Positions 27,013-34,539 of a DNA stretch of 64,000 bases are shown here, one piece after another. Under the pieces are notes generated by a model. It was given only the letters and a program-made list of their open reading frames with translations. It had not been told where the DNA came from and did not search any database. Where the stretch lies: positions 310,001 through 374,000 of the forward strand of contig NZ_JABAOB010000002.1 in assembly GCF_012726295.1 (NCBI RefSeq). Reading direction: 5' to 3'. Every line of letters starts with the position of its first letter. The stretch's first letter is position 1. This DNA is from Chitinophaga sp. Ak27. GTDB taxonomy: Bacteria > Bacteroidota > Bacteroidia > Chitinophagales > Chitinophagaceae. A program made the translations under genes and the position numbers.

Positions 27013-27651
27013 TTATAAGCCAAATGTGTACAGCATCCCTTCGTGATGAACGATAACGCTGCCCGGAAAATGCTTAGCCGGCGTGCGCGTAGGAAACCAG
27101 TTTCGCCCGGCGGCAACGATAATCAATAAGCCGTAATCGTCGCCCAGGGCGGTAAATTGATCGGAGCGGGGTTGTTTGGCAAATACAGGTATTTGTTGCT
27201 GAAGAAGATGCGCAGCATGAACAGGCACATCTTCGGTAACGATGCCTATTTCGCTGATACATTCGATATGCAGCTCCGGCGCATCATTGAGGAGATCATG
27301 ACGGGCAATGAATTCCAGCAGGTTGCCATTGTTGTCGTAAAAGTACACGGCGTCGGCATGCCATAGCTCGAAATGCGCAATGCGATTGTCATCCGCAACA
27401 GGAACCAGGTCGGTCATTTGTTGCAACCAGTCAATAGCTTCACTCAGCTGGTTGTGTGGTATATTAAAAGCAAAATGATACACCGGGTGCACAATGGCAT
27501 CGCTTTGTTCAAATACAAGTGTCGAGGTACCTGCCTGAAAACTGATACAGGTGCTGCTTTGTTGTGTCACCGCCAACTGAAGCTTTTGGCTGTAAAATGC
27601 TGCCGTAGCCGCGAGGTCGTTTGTATAGAGATGTATGGAGGCGAGCTGCAT
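27013..27651 (-). CDS. VOC-family (glyoxalase/dioxygenase-like) protein
   Basis: A 212-residue protein with two VOC half-domains. The first begins MQLASIHLYTNDLAATAAFY, and the central part has FELWHADAVYFYDNNGNLLEF, a common metal-site-bearing pattern. The ATG at 27651 is preferred: it is 1 base past the stop of the monooxygenase gene, indicating translational coupling. The pair may detoxify or degrade one aromatic or unsaturated compound; this is inferred from the neighbour only. Confidence 0.8.
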   Translation of the reverse strand: MQLASIHLYTNDLAATAAFYSQKLQLAVTQQSSTCISFQAGTSTLVFEQSDAIVHPVYHFAFNIPHNQLSEAIDWLQQMTDLVPVADDNRIAHFELWHADAVYFYDNNGNLLEFIARHDLLNDAPELHIECISEIGIVTEDVPVHAAHLLQQQIPVFAKQPRSDQFTALGDDYGLLIIVAAGRNWFPTRTPAKHFPGSVIVHHEGMLYTFGL

Positions 27652-27652
27652 A

Positions 27653-28795
27653 TTATTCAATGTTTAAGTTAACGCCGTAAAGAAAATCAAATTGTTTACG
27701 GGCAATGCGATTGGGAGTATGCCGGATCAGGTAATTACGCAGGAGACTGCCGGTAGTATTCTTTACGCTGGTAAGACGTCCGAGCATCCAGGAGAGGTCC
27801 ACTACACGTTTGGCGCGCTTTAACCGCCTCAACTGGTATTTGGCGAAGGCCTTTTCCGGTTGTGATTCCTGGCCCAGGTAAGCAGCCAATACATATGCAT
27901 CTTCGATGGCCTGGCTGGCGCCCTGTCCCAGGTTGGGAGTGGAAGCATGTGCTGCGTCACCTACCAGTACTACATTCCCGTGGTACCATTGTTTCAGGGG
28001 TTGTATGTCATAAAGATCGCCATGTATCAAAGCATCCGGATCCAGGCGGCTCACAATGTCCTGTATGCGCAGATCAAAAGGCGCCAGTTCGCGCCGTATA
28101 TAGGTCAGCGCTTCTGTGGGAGAAAATTTGCTGCCTGCAGGCATGGCTTTGGTCATCCAGAAATATACCTGTTGGTCGCCTACCTGTGAAATGGAAGCCC
28201 TTACGCCGCCTTTACGGCTCCATACTTCCCCGCTGCTCACCTGTTCTGATGGCGGAAGGGTGGTATTGATAATGGCCCGCCAGCAGGTTTGCCCGGAATA
28301 GCGGTATTGGGCTTTGGTTACATACTGTTCCCGCACTACCGACCGGATCCCATCTGCGCCTATAATCACATCGGCGCTATCGGTGGTACCATCCTCAAAA
28401 CGTACTACATTGCCATTAATGCCTGCACATCTTTTCCCCAGGTGTATCGGCTGCTTTACGGCGTTGGCCAGTATTTGCTGCAGGGTGCCACGATGTATGG
28501 CATGGGTAGCGTTACCATAACGCTGTTGAATGTCGAGGTTGTCGATGAATTGCAACAAATTGCCTTTCACATCTTTTATAAATACTGACTCCAGGAATAT
28601 GGAGGATGCTTTTAATGCGTCCGCCAGGCCCAGGCGCTCATATACATTCATGGCATTGCCCCCCAGCCAGATGCCCGCTCCTACGGCCTTTAGTTCCGGC
28701 GCTGCTTCATATATTTCGAATTGGATCTGCTGTTGCTGTAATGCAATGGCGGTGGTGAGTCCCCCTATGCCTGCCCCTATGATAATCGCCTTCAT
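27653..28795 (-). CDS. FAD-dependent monooxygenase (UbiH / salicylate hydroxylase type)
   Basis: A 380-residue class A flavoprotein hydroxylase. It has the dinucleotide motif GAGIGGLTTAIALQ at the N-terminus, the DG motif VIIGADGIRSVVRE, and the second FAD motif LVGDAAHASTPNLGQGASQA. It lacks a membrane segment and is probably cytosolic. It is divergent from a TetR regulator, with a 20-base-arm inverted repeat between them, so expression is probably induced by a small molecule. The coupled VOC gene suggests a two-step conversion. A TetX-like role in drug inactivation is possible but not shown. Confidence 0.85.
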   Translation of the reverse strand: MKAIIIGAGIGGLTTAIALQQQQIQFEIYEAAPELKAVGAGIWLGGNAMNVYERLGLADALKASSIFLESVFIKDVKGNLLQFIDNLDIQQRYGNATHAIHRGTLQQILANAVKQPIHLGKRCAGINGNVVRFEDGTTDSADVIIGADGIRSVVREQYVTKAQYRYSGQTCWRAIINTTLPPSEQVSSGEVWSRKGGVRASISQVGDQQVYFWMTKAMPAGSKFSPTEALTYIRRELAPFDLRIQDIVSRLDPDALIHGDLYDIQPLKQWYHGNVVLVGDAAHASTPNLGQGASQAIEDAYVLAAYLGQESQPEKAFAKYQLRRLKRAKRVVDLSWMLGRLTSVKNTTGSLLRNYLIRHTPNRIARKQFDFLYGVNLNIE

Positions 28796-28803
28796 GATTT
28801 TTT

Positions 28804-28856
28804 AATTTAGTACAAATGTACAAAAATATTCCATTCTTGTACATTTGTACTAAATT
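28804..28856. promoter_or_regulatory. TetR operator with divergent promoter elements
   Basis: A perfect inverted repeat has 20-base arms (28804-28823 and 28837-28856) and a 13-base spacer. Each arm contains TACATTTG in the outward direction (28840-28847 on plus, 28813-28820 on minus), matching the -7 consensus TAnnTTTG for the TetR gene and the monooxygenase gene. A dimer bound here would cover both promoters. Confidence 0.75.
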
Positions 28857-28872
28857 TTCTATTTTCGCTGCT

Positions 28873-29484
28873 ATGAGCACCAAAGAAAAGATACTGGTTA
28901 CCGCCACCCGCCTGTTCAACGAGCAGGGGATAGACGTGATTACTATCCGGCACATTGCCAAAGAAATGGGGATCAGCCATAGTAACATTCAATATTATTT
29001 TAAAAATGCCGACGATATTATTGCTACAATCTATACCAATCATATTGAGGAACTGAACGAATTACCGATGTTTAAGGAGTTGACCCTCGACGCGCTGAAA
29101 TCATCTATTGTAGCTATTATGGAGCATATCTATAACTACCGTTTTATATATATCCATTTTGTAGTGATCGCCAGGCGTTTACCATCGGTAAAGAAAGAAT
29201 ACGCCCGGCGGTTTACGCGCCGGCGGGAGCAGTTCCTGGAGTTATTTGCGCATTACCGCGAAACGGGTATTATGCGCACAGATATTCCCGCTCCAGTATG
29301 GGAAAGCCTGATCAGGAACATTTATATCATTGGTGATTTCTGGATTTCTGCTAATGAGCTCAATACGGGGTTAAAAGGGAAGAAGGCGGTTAGTTATTAC
29401 GTTACACTGATTGAACAGCTGTTTTATCCGTATTTAACAGAGAAGGGAAGGGCAGAGATAATAAATAGTACCGCACTGATATAA
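28873..29484 (+). CDS. TetR/AcrR-family transcriptional regulator
   Basis: A 203-residue repressor-type protein. The N-terminal helix-turn-helix is typical (TKEKILVTATRLFNEQG; TIRHIAKEMGISHSNIQYYFKN). The C-terminal ligand domain is helical, resembling the DUF6250-like or YcdC-like TetR groups without clear assignment. The ATG at 28873 matches the family start and lies downstream of the promoter in the palindrome. It probably represses itself and the divergent monooxygenase operon. Confidence 0.9.
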   Translation: MSTKEKILVTATRLFNEQGIDVITIRHIAKEMGISHSNIQYYFKNADDIIATIYTNHIEELNELPMFKELTLDALKSSIVAIMEHIYNYRFIYIHFVVIARRLPSVKKEYARRFTRRREQFLELFAHYRETGIMRTDIPAPVWESLIRNIYIIGDFWISANELNTGLKGKKAVSYYVTLIEQLFYPYLTEKGRAEIINSTALI

Positions 29485-29487
29485 AAA

Positions 29488-29517
29488 AAGAAGCCATGCA
29501 ACGCTGCATGGCTTCTT
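29488..29517. terminator. Bidirectional terminator
   Basis: A 13-base perfect stem (29488-29500 with 29505-29517) and four-base loop, flanked by an A-run on the left and TCTTTTAT on the right. It lies between convergent genes and serves both. Confidence 0.85.
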
Positions 29518-29536
29518 CTTTTATATCGGCAATAAC

Positions 29537-30019
29537 TTATTGTCCGCTTTGTTTTTTCTTATGATCTACGATGGCGCCGGTACCTGCGCCTACGCCTGCA
29601 CCGATCAGGGTACCAATAGCAGCACCTTTCAGGTGGTCTTTGTTAACGATAGCCCCGGTAATGGCGCCAGCGCCGGCACCTACTACGGCGCCTTTAGCGG
29701 TATGGCTCCATGATTTCCAGCCTTTCTTTTTAGGAGCAGGTGCTGGAGCAGGAGCTGCTGCTACATCACCACCACCGCCACCGGCAGGCGCAGTCATCGC
29801 AGCATCGCTGTAGCCTTCCTGGCCGGAAGTACCTGTATGATGATGACGCCCTTTCACGTGATTCATTGAATCTATAACAGATTGCCTGATGGCACTCACA
29901 TTGTTCATCGAATCAATAGTAGCTTTTTTCGCACTCTCTATGGCTGCAGCATTATCCCCATTGCTTTTGCAGGAGAAGAAAACTACGGCTGCCGCTAAGG
30001 CTACAAGTAACTTTTTCAT
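29537..30019 (-). CDS. Glycine-zipper lipoprotein
   Basis: A 160-residue lipoprotein with lipobox VFFSC (Cys17). The mature part has a charged helix, a flexible Ala/Pro stretch (APAPAPAPKKKGWKSW), and a C-terminal glycine zipper (GAVVGAGAGAITGAIV and AIGTLIGAGVGAGTGAIV) that probably inserts into or lines the membrane. The ATG at 30019 is chosen because the signal sequence begins there. The role is unknown; such proteins are often stress-related envelope lipoproteins. Confidence 0.75.
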   Translation of the reverse strand: MKKLLVALAAAVVFFSCKSNGDNAAAIESAKKATIDSMNNVSAIRQSVIDSMNHVKGRHHHTGTSGQEGYSDAAMTAPAGGGGGDVAAAPAPAPAPKKKGWKSWSHTAKGAVVGAGAGAITGAIVNKDHLKGAAIGTLIGAGVGAGTGAIVDHKKKQSGQ

Positions 30020-30073
30020 GGTGATACGGTTTATTCCCCGCAACTCACGAAAACTATGCCAAACTGTGTATAG

Positions 30074-30529
30074 CTATAGTGGAAGCCGCATTTCTACCAG
30101 GTTTTGACGGAAACCGAACTTTTCATATGCCCGCACCGCAGTGGTATTATCAGCATATACGTCCAGCCGTAACTCGCGAAGGCCCAGCCTCACCGCCCAG
30201 GCGCCCAACCCCTCAATAATCATCCCGTTTACTCCCTTGCCCCGGTATTCGGGTACTACATACATAAATCCCAGGTAGGCATATTTCGGAAATACCTGGT
30301 AAGGCTTCGCGTCCCGAATACGGACATGCCCCGATCCAATTATTTCGCCGGCATACTCGGCTACCAGCACCTCCGCATCATCGGCAGCGATCAGCGCAGC
30401 CAGGTCGTAATAATGTATAACGCCTTCTTTTAATGTATTGTCAAACGGACGTTCGGCAGCTACAATCCCTTGCTCAAATTCCAGTAATACCGGGAGGTCG
30501 GCCGCAGTGGCAGGTCGGATATGTATCAT
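30074..30529 (-). CDS. GNAT-family N-acetyltransferase
   Basis: A 151-residue acetyltransferase with the opening IHIRPATAADLPVLLEFEQG, the CoA motif VVPEYRGKGVNGMIIEGL, and a terminal VRAYEKFGFRQNLVEM segment. The acceptor is unknown. It is unrelated in direction to the pectin locus that begins downstream on the other strand. Confidence 0.85.
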   Translation of the reverse strand: MIHIRPATAADLPVLLEFEQGIVAAERPFDNTLKEGVIHYYDLAALIAADDAEVLVAEYAGEIIGSGHVRIRDAKPYQVFPKYAYLGFMYVVPEYRGKGVNGMIIEGLGAWAVRLGLRELRLDVYADNTTAVRAYEKFGFRQNLVEMRLPL

Positions 30530-30665
30530 GACTAAAATCGTTGAGCCGACGAATGTACAACTTTTCTATCCCTGGTGCAGGTTTTGAGCCAGGTTTGTTG
30601 GTACTGCCAAGAAGGATATTTCAATGATTTACAGGTATATATATCCACTTCGGCAACCATTCCAT

Positions 30666-30686
30666 CGGGAACGATTGCGTAAATAA
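30666..30686 (+). promoter_or_regulatory. Candidate LacI operator, copy 1
   Basis: Twenty-one bases here are identical to 34375-34395. The core (complement ACGCAATCGTTCC) resembles PurR/CcpA-type LacI-family operators. It lies 56 bases before the pectin methylesterase gene. Confidence 0.7.
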
Positions 30687-30742
30687 CGCCCGGCATCTCC
30701 CGTCTCTTTACTATTTTAACCGGCAGCTATTAATTCCACGTT

Positions 30743-31693
30743 ATGAAACAAACGATTTTACTATTAGTTTCTTTCCTGCTCATTGGTAAGAGTCTACCCG
30801 CACAAGTCATACAAAAAACAGTCGCAAAGGATGGCAGCGGCGACTATACCACCGTACAAGCCGCCCTGGACGCCGTTCCGTTGCATAATACAGTGCCTGT
30901 GCATATTTACATTAGGAAAGGCATCTATAAAGAAAAATTACACCTCGATTCTACCAAAGACTTTGTGACCCTCACCGGAGAGGATGCACAAAACACTATT
31001 CTTACCTACGATGATCATGCCGGTATGCATAGCCCCACCGGCGACACCATTACTACTTATTCGTCGCCTTCCTGTATCATCCATGGCAATAACTTCCGGG
31101 CAGAAGATCTCACCTTCGCCAACACTGCCGGTATTTCCGCCGGCCAGGCCGTGGCGCTCAGCGTTAAAGGCGATAAGGCTACGTTTATTCATTGCCGTAT
31201 GCTGGGCTTCCAGGATACCCTGCTGGCCGGCACTTTTTATGTAAAACAGTATTACGAAGACTGCTACATTGAAGGCAGTACCGATTTTATATTCGGCTAT
31301 GCGGCTGCGTTTTTTAATAGGTGTCAGATTAACAGTAAAAGCAATTCTTATATCACAGCAGCAGCCACACCACCCGCTTATCCGGTAGGATATGTTTTTA
31401 AAGACTGTAAGCTGACAGCCGACAGCGGCGTTACCAGGGTATACCTGGGAAGGCCCTGGAGGCCCTATGCCAGCGTTACCTGGTTACATTGTAAGATGGG
31501 AGCGCATATACTTCCTGCCGGCTGGGACAATTGGAGAAAAGCCGCCAATGAGAAAACAGCCCGTTATGCGGAATATAAAAGTAAGGGCTCCGGCGCCAAC
31601 AGCGAAAGGCGGGTGAACTGGGCGAGGCAACTCACAAAAAAGGAAGCCAGACAATTTACCCTGGCAAACATATTTGGAGACTGGAAATTCTAA
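30743..31693 (+). CDS. Pectin methylesterase (CE8)
   Basis: Removes methyl esters from homogalacturonan. The 316-residue protein has a signal peptide ending near SLPAQ and the right-handed beta-helix start KDGSGDYTTVQAALDAVP. All four family landmarks are present: QAVALS, GFQDTLL, STDFIFG (catalytic Asp) and YLGRPWRPY. It opens the pectin locus. The GH43 gene starts 5 bases after its stop. A 21-base motif shared with the LacI promoter region lies 56 bases upstream, so repression by that LacI is likely. Confidence 0.95.
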   Translation: MKQTILLLVSFLLIGKSLPAQVIQKTVAKDGSGDYTTVQAALDAVPLHNTVPVHIYIRKGIYKEKLHLDSTKDFVTLTGEDAQNTILTYDDHAGMHSPTGDTITTYSSPSCIIHGNNFRAEDLTFANTAGISAGQAVALSVKGDKATFIHCRMLGFQDTLLAGTFYVKQYYEDCYIEGSTDFIFGYAAAFFNRCQINSKSNSYITAAATPPAYPVGYVFKDCKLTADSGVTRVYLGRPWRPYASVTWLHCKMGAHILPAGWDNWRKAANEKTARYAEYKSKGSGANSERRVNWARQLTKKEARQFTLANIFGDWKF

Positions 31694-31698
31694 ATGCG

Positions 31699-33312
31699 AT
31701 GAGAATACTGGCTTGTTTATGCGCCTTGCTGGCTTTCCTGCCGGCTATGGCACAATCTGTTCGTGAAAAGTCTAAAGTATGGGTAGCCGACAATGGAGAC
31801 GGCACCTATAAGAACCCGGTTATCTATGCCGACTACTCAGATCCTGATGTAATTCGTGTAAATGATGACTATTACCTGGTGTCCTCCAGTTTCGATGCTG
31901 TACCGGGCTTACCTATTCTGCATTCGAAAGACTTGGTCAACTGGCGCATCATAGCCCATGCGCTCCTGCGGCAGCCGCCCCACGACCATTTTTCGACGAC
32001 GCAGCATGGCAACGGCGTTTGGGCGCCCGCTATCCGTTATCATCAACAGCAATTTTATATTTATTACCCCGACCCCGACTTTGGCATTTATGTGATCACT
32101 GCCAAACAGGTAACCGGTCCCTGGAGCGAGCCGCAGCTGGTGGTAGCCGGCAAAGGATTCATTGACCCCTGCCCGCTATGGGACGATAATGGTAACGTAT
32201 ACCTGGCACATGCTTTTGCTGGCAGCCGTGCCGGAGTCAAAAGTATGATCGTGGTAAAACAGCTGGATGCAACAGGTACCCACGCCATTGATGAGGGCGT
32301 GCTGGTATTCGACGGGCATCCACAACATCCAACACTCGAAGGACCTAAGTTTTATAAGCGTAATGGATACTATTACATTTTTGCTCCCGCTGGCGGCGTT
32401 AGCACGGGCTGGCAGCTGGTACTGCGTTCCAGGCATGTTTATGGCCCCTATGAAAGTAAAATTGTAATGGACCAGGGGCATTCCCCGGTAAATGGACCAC
32501 ATCAGGGCGCCTGGGTGCAAACACAGAAAGAAGAGGACTGGTTCCTGCATTTCCAAGACGAGGAAGCTTACGGCCGGGTAGTGCATCTGCAACCCATGAC
32601 ATGGGTGAACAACTGGCCGGTAATAGGCGCCGATCCCGATAAAGATGGGAAAGGAGAACCAGTGATGCGTTACAATAAACCAGATGTAGGGAAAACGTAT
32701 CCCGTGGTTACACCACAGGAATCAGATGAGTGCAACGGCAGTACTCTTGGCTTACAATGGCAATGGCAGGCGAATCCTGCTGCCGGATGGGCATTCCCTT
32801 CGCCAGCGCTGGGCTGCCTGCGGTTGCTGGCGGTACCCTTGCCCGACAGCGCCCGTAATCTTTGGGACGCCCCCAATGTACTCCTGCAGAAGTTCCCGGC
32901 TGCAACGTTTACGGCCACTGCTAAATGTAGCTTTGTTCCCCACCTGGAAGGAGATTGTGTAAGCATGCTGGTAATGGGCGCCGATTATGCCGGTATCAGG
33001 CTGGAGAAGAGAGCCGGTGGTCTTTATCTTACCCGCTTTACCTGTAAACAGGCCGACCGCGGGAATGCAGAGGTAATTGAACCCATCGCACCTATAACGG
33101 TAACGGATATATTTTTCAGGATAACGGTGGAAAAGAATGCGCAGTGCCGTTTTAGTTATAGTACCGATGGTCAAACCTTCCATGATGCAGGAGGAACGTT
33201 TGCTGCAGTGCCGGGGAGGTGGATTGGCGCAAAGATAGGACTGCATTGCAGCCGCACGGCCAGGACCAACGATGCTGGCTGGACCGACATCGATTGGTTC
33301 AGGGTGGAGTAA
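31699..33312 (+). CDS. GH43-family glycosidase with C-terminal beta-sandwich
   Basis: A secreted 537-residue enzyme (signal peptide MRILACLCALLAFLPAMAQ). The five-blade propeller carries the three expected acids: Asp in YADYSDPDVIRV, Asp in GFIDPCPLW, and Glu in TLEGPKFYK. After ~residue 340 comes a concanavalin-like domain, as in beta-xylosidase/arabinofuranosidase members. It probably removes arabinose or xylose side chains from pectin. The ATG at 31699 is used because an ATG five bases earlier meets a stop at once. Its 3' end overlaps the convergent LacI gene by 14 bases. Confidence 0.9.
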   Translation: MRILACLCALLAFLPAMAQSVREKSKVWVADNGDGTYKNPVIYADYSDPDVIRVNDDYYLVSSSFDAVPGLPILHSKDLVNWRIIAHALLRQPPHDHFSTTQHGNGVWAPAIRYHQQQFYIYYPDPDFGIYVITAKQVTGPWSEPQLVVAGKGFIDPCPLWDDNGNVYLAHAFAGSRAGVKSMIVVKQLDATGTHAIDEGVLVFDGHPQHPTLEGPKFYKRNGYYYIFAPAGGVSTGWQLVLRSRHVYGPYESKIVMDQGHSPVNGPHQGAWVQTQKEEDWFLHFQDEEAYGRVVHLQPMTWVNNWPVIGADPDKDGKGEPVMRYNKPDVGKTYPVVTPQESDECNGSTLGLQWQWQANPAAGWAFPSPALGCLRLLAVPLPDSARNLWDAPNVLLQKFPAATFTATAKCSFVPHLEGDCVSMLVMGADYAGIRLEKRAGGLYLTRFTCKQADRGNAEVIEPIAPITVTDIFFRITVEKNAQCRFSYSTDGQTFHDAGGTFAAVPGRWIGAKIGLHCSRTARTNDAGWTDIDWFRVE

Positions 33313-34315
33313 TGAGCGAGGTTTGCAGCACCCTGGTTTCAAAATCTTTCACCGGACGTTTGCTTTCTATCAGTTGCAGCAATAGCTCCGTGGCTACCTG
33401 CCCCATTTCAAAGGCAGGTTGCCGCACCACCGTGATAGGGGCATGCAGCAGCTCTATCAGGTCGGAGTTGGAGAAACCGGTCAGGCCAATATCTTTGGGG
33501 ACGTCCAGTTTCGCTTTCTTCAGCGCCCGCATACAGCCCGTGGTGAGTTTATCAGAGGTAGCGAAAATTGCATCAGGACGTTTTTTTTCCTGGAGCAATT
33601 CCTGCACCGCATCGCTGACTTCCTCCTGCAACATGCCGCCATGAAAACAATATTTGATCAGCGATGCCGGCAACCGGATACCCGCTTTGTCCAGTGCGGC
33701 CACGTAGCCGGCTACCCGCTCTCTCGTAATGGAAAGATGGGCTGAATTGGTAATACAGCCAATACGCCTATAGCCCTGCTGCAATAAATGGGTGGTAGCG
33801 TTGTAGGCGCCTTGGAAATTATCTACCCTCACCTGGTGCGTCGCTATTTCTTCTACAATCCGGTCAAAAAAAACAATCGGGAATCCATACTGATGCAACG
33901 CTTTTAATGGCGCCAGGTCCTTGGTAGCACTGGATACAGAGATCAATAACCCATCGATCGACCGCGAAGCCAGGTATTGCAAGGTCCTTACTTCTTTCTC
34001 AAAAGATTCGTGACTCTGGGAGATAATGACCGTATAGCCTTTCTCGTTAGCTACCGATTCAATACCGTTGATGGTTTGGGAGAAAAAGCTATTCGCAATT
34101 TCAGACACCATCACGCCAATAGACCGGCTCTTTTTTTCCTTCAGGCTTAATGCTATAGGGTTGGGATGATAGTTCAGCTGCGCAGCATGATCTAATACCA
34201 GTTGCTTGGTTGCTGCACTGATTTCATGGCTGTCGCGCAACGCGCGGGATACCGTGGAAGTAGATAATCCCAGCGCCTGTGCAATATCTTTTATGGTAGC
34301 AGCTTTGTACTTCAT
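33299..34315 (-). CDS. LacI-family regulator of the pectin locus
   Basis: A 338-residue regulator with an N-terminal helix-turn-helix (TIKDIAQALGLSTSTVSRAL) and hinge, followed by a periplasmic-binding-like ligand domain (RSIGVMVSEIANSFFSQTI to LLLQLIESKRPVKDF). The ATG at 34315 is chosen because the HTH begins there; a 40-residue upstream extension does not fit the family. It lies inside the pectin locus, between the esterase/GH43 pair and the SusC gene. The twin 21-base motifs flank its targets. The inducer may be a galacturonate derivative (inference). Confidence 0.9.
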   Translation of the reverse strand: MKYKAATIKDIAQALGLSTSTVSRALRDSHEISAATKQLVLDHAAQLNYHPNPIALSLKEKKSRSIGVMVSEIANSFFSQTINGIESVANEKGYTVIISQSHESFEKEVRTLQYLASRSIDGLLISVSSATKDLAPLKALHQYGFPIVFFDRIVEEIATHQVRVDNFQGAYNATTHLLQQGYRRIGCITNSAHLSITRERVAGYVAALDKAGIRLPASLIKYCFHGGMLQEEVSDAVQELLQEKKRPDAIFATSDKLTTGCMRALKKAKLDVPKDIGLTGFSNSDLIELLHAPITVVRQPAFEMGQVATELLLQLIESKRPVKDFETRVLQTSLITPP

Positions 34316-34374
34316 ATCGTTCCCGGACCGTGGTTTCCGGCGTTTTTTTCCAGACAGTGAATGTACTGATTTTC

Positions 34375-34395
34375 CGGGAACGATTGCGTAAATAA
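34375..34395 (+). promoter_or_regulatory. Candidate LacI operator, copy 2
   Basis: Identical over 21 bases to 30666-30686. It lies 59 bases before the LacI start (minus strand) and 144 bases before SusC (plus strand), so it could serve autoregulation and control of the SusC-to-uxaC operon. Confidence 0.7.
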
Positions 34396-34539
34396 ACTTC
34401 ACCGATAGTAATAAGTTCAGTAGAATTGTAATCACACAATACCGGTTTCAGATTCTTTTTCAACCAATGTATCGCCACGTTAAATAAATACGATTAAGTA
34501 GCACAACCTTTATTTGCCAATAAATTCACGCCTAACGTT

